This document shows positions 55,640 to 64,000 of a DNA stretch of 64,000 nt, in pieces. Positions within the stretch are counted from its first letter, which is position 1. Every line of letters starts with the position of its first letter. Origin of the DNA: Gordius sp. MW1 (lineage: Eukaryota; Nematomorpha; Gordioida; Gordea; Gordiidae). The position numbers and the translations under genes are program-made. The stretch spans positions 16,576,001-16,640,000 of the forward strand of contig OZ038530.1 of NCBI GenBank assembly GCA_964036665.1, read 5' to 3'. A model generated the notes under the pieces. It was not told the DNA's origin. It ran no database searches and worked only from the letters and a program-made list of their open reading frames with translations.

Positions 55640-57860
55640 TTTAACAATCCATCCATCAACAAAAAAGTTCTTGGGCTACAATTGGAAGAGACGTCTCTAC
55701 CACCGCAACGTTTTCCCTAAGAAGCCTCTTTCCCCTTCATTCCTCAAACACTCGTGTGCGACCAAGCAAAGAAAACGATCAATAGGTTCAATACGACTTT
55801 CCTGATGACTTGCTATTATAACGATCACTATAACGACATACAATCGGACATGGAGAACCTAACCACAATGTCGCATACTATTTGCCCTACAGGAGACGGC
55901 GAATTTAGCTGGCGAAAGGCCGCAAAAGACTAATAGGTAACATACCTAAACCATGCTAAACTTACTTAAAAAATCACTATCCCTTGCAGGAAATTAAGAG
56001 CAAAATCAGAAAAGTAATCGCTATGGGTCCTCAAACAATGCCTTTAACGGTGAAAGATTACCAGCTCTCGAGCCTTTGCACACGGTAGAATAAGCCCTAG
56101 CAGACATCAAGCTACATGCCAAAGGCTTGAATACCTCTAACCACCCACGTTAAAATCCCTAAAAGAGGCAAACAGGGTTAAAATTCGAGTACACGTAGCC
56201 ATAATAGTTGCTTTTTCTCCCTTCCACCCTTCAACAAAGTACCTCATGGGTACAATTGGAAGAGACTTCTCTACCATTAAAACGTTTTTCATAAGGGGAC
56301 CTTTTTATTCCCTCTTCAAACAGTCGTGCGCGACCTGGCAAAGAAAGTAGTCATCATATCAAAGTACGTCTTTCTTGATCAGCTTTCACAGCGATGACCC
56401 CAATGACTTACAATCGGACTTGGAGGACCTAACCACGATGTAGCACATATATTGCGCTTCAAGACATCGCTAGTTTAGGTGCAGAAGCAAGAAACTAAAA
56501 GGTAACATACCTAAACCAATTTAAACTTACCAAAAAAATCACGTTTCCTATGATTGAACTTTGCTCTTGATTAATTGCAAGGAAAAATGACTTTTAAGTA
56601 AATTTAATATGTTTAATTTGTTACTTACTAGTTTCTTGCGGTCTTTCGGCACCTAAGCAAGCGGTGTCCTGAAGCGCAACTAGTGTGCGACATCGTGGTT
56701 AGGTCCTCCAAGTCCATAGTACGTCATTGTAGTCGTCGCTGTAAAAGCAATCACTAAGAAAGACGTACGTAGACCTGGTGATCACTTTATTTGCTAGGTC
56801 GCACACGACTGCTTAAGGAACCAAGATAAAAAAAAGGCGTGATAACGTTTAAATGTTAAAGAAGTTTCTTTTAATTGTACCCATGAGGTACTGTGTTGCC
56901 GGATGCGGTAAGGAGAAAAAGCTTATGACAGTTAAGTGCACTGCGAGTTTGCTTTTTGCCTCTTTTATTCTGAAGTAAGGGTTTGATACGAGGTCTACAA
57001 GCCTTTGGCATGCAGCTTGACGTCTGCTAAGGCTCGTTCTACCGGTTAGAGAAGGCTCGGGACTTGTAGTGTTTCAACCGTTTGAGGCATTGTTTCAGGA
57101 ATCATCGCGGTTGCTTTTCTGATTGAACTTTGCTCTTGATATCCGGCAAAGGTAAGTGATTTTTTAAGTTAGTTTAACATGGTTTGGGTCTGTTACCTAC
57201 TAGCTTCTTGCGGTCTTTCGGCAGCTAGAATAGCCGTGTCCTGAAGCGCACTAGTGTGCGAGTCTTTCAAGTCCGACTGTGCGTAATTGGAGTCAGCTGC
57301 AAAAGCTCGTAGAGAAAAAAGTACTTGGACCTCGTGATCACTTTCTTTGCTTGGTAGCACAGGACTGTTTGAGCTACAAAGGGGAATATAGAGGCTTTGT
57401 TAAAAAAAACGTTCTAATGGTAGGGAAGTTTCTTCCAATTGCACCCATGAGGTACTTTGTGTCCGGATGGACGGTACGGAGAACCCATAAATTGCATAGC
57501 AATAAAAAGGCATATCACAGCTACGTGCACTGCAAGTTTTGCCGTTTGCCTCTTTTATTCTGACGTAGGGGTTTAATAGGAGGGTCTCCAAGCCTTTGGC
57601 ATGCAGCTTGATGTCTGCTAGGGCTCTTTCTACCGGTGCGGGGAGGCTCAGGAGCTTCTAGTGCTTCAACCGTAGAAGGCATTGTCTAAGGACCCATCGG
57701 GGTTACTATTCTAATTGAACTCTGCTCTTGATTTCCTGCAAGGGAAAGTGATTTTTTTAGTAAGTTTAACATGGTTTAGTTTAGTTTCTTGTGGTATTTC
57801 TGCACCTTTACTAGCGGTCTCCTAAAGCGCTATTAGTGTGCGACATCGAGTTACCCTTTA
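55640..57860. repeat. Tandem array of ~570-590-bp units with internal inversion
   Basis: Two units run forward (about 55640-56550) and two and a part run in reverse (about 56551-57860). The landmark GGTACAATTGGAAGAGAC, forward, occurs near 55674 and 56245. The landmark GATTGAACTTTGCTCTTGAT, reverse, occurs near 56552, 57119 and 57712. Each unit contains a GTAACATACCT...CAG segment that looks like a short intron. It also has codon-like conservation on both sides (for example ADIKLHAKGLETLLLNPYV in the reverse unit). This suggests a tandemly repeated, formerly coding segment, now with many stops. I recognise no family. A Helentron-like end fragment sits in one reverse unit. Confidence 0.65.
57485..57507. 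mobile_element. Short Helentron-like end fragment
   Basis: CCCATAAATTGCATAGCAAT matches the inverted subterminal motif of the family at 10230 and 35862. It interrupts a unit of the tandem array. Confidence 0.4.
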
Positions 57861-58424
57861 TTGTTTAATATCGCGATTTTATTTCTACTTAATTGTATAT
57901 TGGGTAACATTAACTAAGATATAATTAGGCCATTTTTTATTGTTTTTAATTGGAATTGCGCCAAAGGCCTTAATCCTAATTTAAAAGGTATAGTTATTTA
58001 CAAAAACCTAAAATCCTTTTTTGAAGTGATTCATTAAATCTTAGTATAATAAAAACACTTAACAATTTACCACTGAATCAATTCTAAATTTTGCTAAGAA
58101 CCCTCAATAAAAATAGAAATATCAATCGATATCTTTGATCATTTAAATTCCCAACGGTTGTTAAGTTCACGGAATTTTTCGTTCGATTGTCCCCTTCGTT
58201 TTTGAGTAAGAACATATGATTATTTATAAATAGACTTAAGTAAAAATAACATGTTTGAGAAAAAGGTGGATCTTTTAACAAGTTAATAATTTTGACAAAT
58301 ATAATTTTTTTAGAATTAATATATGGGCATCAAGCTATTGCTAATAAGGAAAAAACGCTGAAAGATAAAGTTGGTTTCACATCATCGAAATTACATAAGC
58401 TTGTCTATATAATCACTACTTTAC
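57861..58424. other. Gene-free spacer
   Basis: AT-rich; nothing recognised. Confidence 0.4.
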
Positions 58425-58493
58425 CATGTTAGCATTAAAATGGTGGAAAAAAGGGTACACATTTTGTGTGATGAGCAGTCTATCTAGTCTATG
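58425..58493. mobile_element. Solitary right end of the CATAGAC family
   Basis: AAAATGGTGGAAAAAAGGG and then GATGAGCAGTCTATCTAGTC match the right ends at 24142 and 54263. The left end is absent, so this copy is truncated. Confidence 0.6.
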
Positions 58494-58599
58494 CATACAT
58501 TAGCAACGCTGTTCATTTGGTTGAATTTTAATATTTATACTCAATGTTTTTACCTATTTAATATCACATACCATTATGATTGAGTTTGTGCCATTTCGG

Positions 58600-59650
58600 T
58601 GTAGTCTGCATTTTATTTCTATTGCAACGTCCTTCTTCGCGGCTCTTTGCCTCCCTATATCTTTGATAATCCTCCGACTTTTTTGATTTAAGCTACCGTC
58701 TATAGAGAATTCATTTCCTTTAGTTAAAATTCCTAACCAATTGATCCCACCACCATAGCTATCATTTAAATGCTTTGCTTCTTTTTGGCTGTCTTAGAAC
58801 CTAAAAGGTCCATATTTAGCATCTCACAATCGGCGTCTATGTTCTGCTAAAAGTTTCTAACACTTATAAGTGTGGAGGTTTCCTGATGGCATTTATTCGT
58901 CGGAGTATCCTTTAACCTTCTCTATCTGATTCAAGGTTCATAAACATTTTTCTCTTCGAAAATATTTTTCTTTCAAGATCCATAACAAGGGAACGATGTT
59001 GCTTGGCGGTTTGTTCTCCTGGTATTACTTTGCAATCCTTGATTCTCCATAAACATAATCGCCGTATGAGCAGATAGTCAATTTGACTAAAATGCTTCCC
59101 ACTTATATAAGCCACAATATGGTTATCACGATTTTGAAAATAAATGTTGAAGATCTTGGAGAAGTTTTTTGCCTTTGTTCTTAAGGCCATGTCCATATAG
59201 CCTCCTTGATTTGGTTCATACTCCTCCCAAAGTGGGTGTTGAAGTCTGCATTTACACCTGTCCTATTCCTTGTATTCCCTTTTACACAGGGGTTTGTCCC
59301 GAACACAAACCCCTGAAACCCGAACCCATTTTTAAAAATACCCTTAAAACCCGAACCCGATGAATACAAATACCTGATTTTATTTTGGGCGGGTTCAAAC
59401 CCCTTTACAATAATTGGAAGAATATTTCTTTCTTTGAATCCATACATTCAATTTGGTGAGCATATGCGGACATATCTATTAGAAGGCCCCCTTGATCTGC
59501 AATTTTCATCCGCATTAACTTGTCGAAACAACGCTTAACTTCTACCCTTGTCCGTATTTCACTTTGCTTTAATCTATATTAACCCCGTTTCTACGATTTG
59601 GCTACCCACTGTAGAGTAATACCCACTGTAGAGTAACTTATATCCTTCTT
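58600..59650 (-). mobile_element. LINE fragment, - strand
   Basis: Matches 25370-26280 in the same orientation: TCTTCGCGGCTCT, GAGGTTTCCTGATGG-like, AAGGCCCCCTTGATCTGCAA and ACCCACTGTAGAGTAA blocks occur in order. Frames are broken. An unrelated CCCGAACCC-rich patch is inserted at about 59285-59405. Confidence 0.7.
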
Positions 59651-60140
59651 CAATTTAGATAGTATAAAAAAATTTAAAAGTCAAGACATGTCGAGATTTC
59701 TCATTATGATGAGCAAGAACGAGATTTTTTAAATCGAGACGAGATTCTCATAATGGCATCCGAGACGAGAATTTTCTTTCGAGATCGAAACATTACCTAA
59801 AGCAATAATTTGCATGTGCAGGTGTATTTTTGTTATTAAACAAATTTAGAGTGTCAAAATGGAAAAAGTGAATATTATGTAAGTCAAAATTAACTTATTA
59901 AAATATTTCCTTTAATAATAAAGCATGGCTTTCAGGTTTCAATTATTTATTTATTGAATTTAAGCCATGATTTTACTAAAATAACCAAATATATTATATC
60001 CAATTAGTTTATCCATAAATAGTAATAATTATTTAGTCTTTCCTAATATGCCTTGTTTTCTATTTGATTATAAAATCATGAGCTGTCCCCTTTACTTTGG
60101 TAAGTCGTCTGGAGTTAATTAAATAAAAGTTATTTTCATA
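59651..60140. other. Gene-free spacer
   Basis: Short GAGAC/GAGATT-rich patch at 59690-59790, otherwise AT-rich without features. Confidence 0.35.
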
Positions 60141-60317
60141 CACGGGCGTAGCCAGGGGGGACAGAGGGGGGGCGGCCGCCTCTCCTTGAATGACGAAAAA
60201 AAAAATTTTTAAATGAAAAAACCCTTAAAAATTAAAAAAAAATTATGTTTTGCCCCTCCCGAATTGAACTTTTAAACCTTCCCCCCCCCCCCAATCTAAA
60301 ACCTGAATACGCCCATG
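60141..60317. mobile_element. Palindromic CACGGGCGTAGCCAGG MITE, 177 bp
   Basis: The left end CACGGGCGTAGCCAGGGGG faces a right end ATACGCCCATG. The flanks TTTTCATA and TTCTCATA (60133-60140, 60318-60325) match at 7 of 8 bases. G-runs and C-runs flank an A-rich core. Confidence 0.7.
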
Positions 60318-60458
60318 TTCTCATATTTTAAATTATGATATTTAACATTGAATAAAATAGTTCTTAGGTTTTAGAGCACTAGGATTTATAAGTTCACTAT
60401 CAAATCTAAAAAACTTTAAAAATAAAGAAGTAGAACACTAGTTTCTTTGATAATATTA

Positions 60459-62114
60459 ATGACAAACGATATTAATAGTGGTGTCAATATTGAAAATTAT
60501 TTATTGAAAACCTTAATTAAGGTCAAAAAAGTAAATGATACATATTTATTATGTAATTTAAACATCCAGACTTTCATTAAACTCCACGAAACAAAATTGG
60601 AGTTGGGTATTATAGCCGGCATAGATTCAGAGGAAAAGGAAATCATCTTTCATTTTGATCAACAACATAAGTATAAAAGGTAAAAGTAATGTAATTTAAT
60701 AAAACTTTTACTTTTAACGCCCTCATGGTCTCCTCTTGACACTGTTTAATTACAGAGATAGTTGTATTTTTATGTTTTTATCTCACTAAAAAATGATGTC
60801 ATTAACAATTTACTCGTATATAACCATTTTATAGGCATTTTACAGTTTAATATATTTTTATAAAAGAGCCAGTATCGCTTATTTGTAGACTAATAAAGTT
60901 CATTTTCCACATTAATTATTATTAATTAGGTTATAATGCCTTTCAAATGAAGTGTAACTAATTACAGTGCAAATTTCATTTTAAAAAAAATTAACTGAAT
61001 AAAAATCACAAGACATTAGATGGTGATTTGAGTTCAAAAAGTCATAATTTTTAAAATTATTTTTTACCAAACTCGTGCATTTTTTTACTATACATAAATT
61101 TACCAATACTGAAGATGGTAGTGGTATATTAAATTTAATTAAAAGTTTATCGGAAAATTAATATAGATTTTTTAACAACCATCATTATCATTGTAAGAAA
61201 AATTCATGCTCGTGGATTCCAGTTCTTTATTTCACTCCTGGAGAGGAATTGATACATTTATATTATTTAAAGTGTTTATATATTTTCTTTTATTTTCGAG
61301 TGGGATCCAAGTCAATTTTTAGAAGATCCGATGAATAATCATATTATGTCAACGGATTTTTAGCAAATTAACTTTTAGTTCTTCCCAGAAAAAAAGTTAA
61401 ATGGAAAAATGTTACGACTTGAACTTATGTTATATTAATAGAAAATCTAATTTTGGTATTTTTTATTACTTCCTTTCACTTTGGCCTCTTATAAAAGTGT
61501 ACACAAAAATAGATTGTTTACATTAATAAGATTTAAGAATTTGTTGGGATTTAAAATTTTAAATACACACACATTACCCTCACCTGATCTTTTGATGAGG
61601 GTTCTAATACTTTTAATAGAAAAATATATTACTTTGCAGATATCCCAATAATATCACAAACAAGCCTAAGAAACCTCCCTAAATCTAAGTGAATAAATTT
61701 TAAGGACTTTTCAGAGATAGTGATCAATTTTTTTTAAATATAACTGAGATATTGGTCACATTTGCACTTAAACGGTTTTAGTAATTAATTTCAGTATAGA
61801 TTTATTTAAAAAATGATATTTATAGGTAATATATTACGTTTTTAGAGAAGTTTGTTGATATATGATTATAAAAATCCGTGCAAATCTTTAGGTACACATC
61901 AAATTTGCTGCTTGTTATGGAGTCTTTATAAATTTTGTTTTATTGCAGCACAGAAATGGTTATGGGTAATATGATGAGAGACATAGAGATTGAATTCAAA
62001 GAAGCTTCTGATAATTGGACTAAACTGCGTGTCCTACTTTATAGGATATTTATGGAACTTAATGATTATAATAATATACTTCTCTATTTTCAACACCAAT
62101 ACGATATCTATTAA
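60459..62114 (+). CDS. Possible two-exon gene for a ~128-residue protein
   Basis: Exon 1, 60459-60679, starts with an ATG and ends AG|GTAAAA in phase 2. An exon at 61949-62114 begins after TTTTATTGCAG, continues in matching phase and ends at TAA. Together they give 128 residues, hydrophilic and helical-looking, with segments KVNDTYLLCNLNIQTFIK and MRDIEIEFKEASDNWTKLRV. Other exons could lie in the 1.27-kb gap. I recognise no domain. Support is the clean splice sites, phase agreement and less repetitive codon use than the surrounding frames; no homology is claimed. Confidence 0.35.
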
Positions 62115-62255
62115 TATGTCCGTGCAAATAACTACATCCATATGGATTTTATTTTTTGTTTTGAATGATTGCATTGAATAAAATTAAAAAAGATTTGAGA
62201 AAACGATACGTTAACTATATAATAGTTTAAATGCTAAATATAATTTATATATAAA

Positions 62256-63299
62256 CATGGGCGTAGCCAGGGGGGAACAGGGAGGGGCGGCTGTAGTGAT
62301 GATCAAAACCTAGGTTTTGATCAGGCAACCTGAGGGTTCAGGTTTTCAAAAACCTGATAAGGTTTTTTGAACACCCGAACCTGAGGTTCATCCCGAAAAT
62401 CAACCTGAAAAACCTTCAGGTCAATTTTACACCCAACCTGAAAACCCAGGTTGACCTCAGGTTAACCTGGAATATTCTTGTTTTTTATATGATATATATA
62501 AGTATAAATGTGGTATTTTATTTTAAATATTTTCCTTTTTCAAGATGCATTAGGCTTCTTAAATATTTACAATTTTAAATGAAAGAAAAATAGTATTTTG
62601 TTATTATTTAAAAAAGAAATTAAGATTTTTTTAATATACAAATGATTTAAATATTTACCATGTATATTTGGTGAATGCGGCATCTATATTTTAACAAATT
62701 TTCATAAAGCGTTATGCAGCATAGCATACCCTACCCAGCCCCATAATTTTATCACACACCATACACTAAAATGCTATACTATGCTGCATAATATATGCAT
62801 GCAATGCTTTCCAACGCTTTATGAAAATTTGTTAAAATATAGATGCCGCATTCACCAAATATACATGGTAAATATTTAAATCATTTGTATATTGAAAAAA
62901 TCTTAATTTTTTTAAATAATAACAAAATACTATTTTTCTTTCATTTAAAATTGTAAATATTTAAAAAGTTTAATGGATCTAAAAGCAAAAACCACATTTA
63001 TACTTATATATATTATATAAAAACAAGAATTTTCCAGGTTAACCTGAGGTCAACCTGGGTTTTCAGGTTGGGTGTAAAATTGACCTGAAGGTTTTTCAGG
63101 TTGATTTTCGGGATGAACCTCAGGTTAAGGTTCGGGTGTTCAAAAAACCTTATGTTTTTGAAAACCTGAACCTAAAACCGACCTCAGGTTGGATCTCGGG
63201 AGAACCTGACCTAAATTTTGATCATCACTAGGCGGCTGCCCCCCTCTAATTCCTAAAAGTTATTGATTATTAAAATTACAAATAATTTTTATTTTGCCC
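62256..63299. mobile_element. CATGGGCGTAGCCAGG MITE split by a later insertion
   Basis: The left end CATGGGCGTAGCCAGGGGGG starts at 62256. The family's C-run and AT core (CCCCCCTCTAATTCC, then TTTTGCCCC) resume at 63239 after the inserted element 62294-63230. The right TIR is not seen before the retroelement fragment begins near 63300, so this copy was probably hit a second time. Confidence 0.6.
62294..63230. mobile_element. Foldback hAT-like element, 937 bp
   Basis: The ends TAGTGATGATCAAAA and TTTTGATCATCACTA are inverted. The target duplication GGCGGCTG is perfect on both sides (62286-62293, 63231-63238). Inside the ends are many AACCTGAGGTT-type motifs. Further in are long complementary arms: GCATCTATATTTTAACAAAT mirrors ATTTGTTAAAATATAGATGC, around 62680 and 62830. 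No transposase. Almost the whole element is one imperfect palindrome. Confidence 0.88.
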
Positions 63300-64000
63300 C
63301 TCTGTCCACGATAAAATAAACCAATATGGGATGAGGAGGCATCTCCAGCTGCGAATTTTTCACAATGTAATAAGCTGTTTTAGAGTCTGTAATTATTTTG
63401 GGGTTGACGTTAGGTGTGTCTATTTGTGCCTTGATGTAAGCAAGCGGTATGGCCACCAGTTCCAGGAGGTTGATAGTGGGAATAAGGTCGTGGCAGTTGA
63501 AGATTGCTAACGCATCCCCTTTGGTAACAGAGAGGACTTGTCCACGATAAAATAAACCAATATGGGATGAGGAGGCATCTCCAGCTGCGAATCCGTTAGT
63601 GTCGTATCGCATTCGGAAGGGGGAGGAGAGGTGTGATTGTAGCATCAGTATTTTGCGAATCAGCCATGGATGATTGAACTTTATGGGGTCAGCTGATAGG
63701 AACGTATTGTAGGCTGGTGATAAGAATTTAGACCAACCTGTTAACATGTAGGTATAGTGCGTCAAAATTTCCAGAAAAGTTTGAGTGACCAACGGGTGCG
63801 GCTTTGTTCCTTCATTGATGAAGTGTGTCATTATTTGCATGGCTGCATCTATTTTTTCCACGAACTTCTTGTTGACTTTAAGGGAGTGGGTTTCTAGGTT
63901 AACGTTGATACCCAGGTAGTCCAGAATTGTTCGAGGTTCCAATGATGTTTTTGTTTTGTTGATCGAAAGGTTCCAGCATTTGGCCAAGTACATAAATCTT
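63289..64000 (-). mobile_element. Fossil retroelement pol fragment (RT/RNase H), cut by window edge
   Basis: The - strand shows the end of a reverse transcriptase followed by an RNase H-like region: ILDYLGINVN, then AAGDASSSHIGLF, then INLLELVA and ITDSKTAYYIV. This order fits DIRS- or LTR-type retroelements more than LINEs; the family is uncertain. Only this end lies in the window. A 54-bp direct repeat (63303-63356 and 63539-63592) marks the end that abuts the MITE. It is treated as an incomplete fossil; age cannot be judged from this piece. Confidence 0.6.

Overview
The window is AT-rich DNA from an animal nuclear genome. Evidence: a cyclin E gene split by spliceosomal introns, two rhodopsin-class receptors, a Golgi-type carbohydrate sulfotransferase, hAT and Harbinger DNA transposons, RTE-type LINEs and Helentron-like elements. 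Several introns are very short (34-50 nt in cyclin E, 37-47 nt in a hAT transposase). Introns this small are known from a few fast-evolving animal lineages such as appendicularians, dicyemids and orthonectids. I cannot name the species from sequence alone.

Layout. 1-5 kb: gene-free, decayed MITEs. 5.6-7.0 and 14.5-15.7 kb: two single-exon paralogous GPCR genes on the + strand, separated by a 1.1-kb palindrome and a Helentron-like element carrying a ~127-bp minisatellite. 16-24 kb: hAT-like elements, one nested in another element, and a TIR element that carries a ~195-bp satellite. 24.4-26.6 kb: decayed LINE. 27.2-35.7 kb: a four-exon carbohydrate 6-O-sulfotransferase gene on the - strand. Its 5.9-kb intron holds an almost complete hAT transposon, and its 579-bp intron is essentially one TIR element. 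35.9-38.7 kb: second Helentron-like copy with a tRNA-like insert. 42.4-44.7 kb: ten-exon cyclin E gene with an upstream E2F-type site. 45-53 kb: mostly repeats, including a LINE. 53.8-60.3 kb: MITEs, a tandem array with an internal inversion, and another LINE fragment. 60.5-62.1 kb: a possible small two-exon gene. 62.3-64 kb: nested elements ending in a fossil retroelement fragment cut by the window edge.

The supported host genes are unrelated in function: two receptors for an unknown ligand at the plasma membrane, a Golgi sulfotransferase, and a G1/S cyclin. The most interesting signal is the last sulfotransferase intron. Its ends nearly coincide with a TIR transposon that supplies the 3' splice site, while flanking 8-bp target-like DNA supplies the 5' splice site. 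This looks like intron gain by transposition. Relatives of the element, with intact 8-bp target duplications, lie elsewhere in the window.
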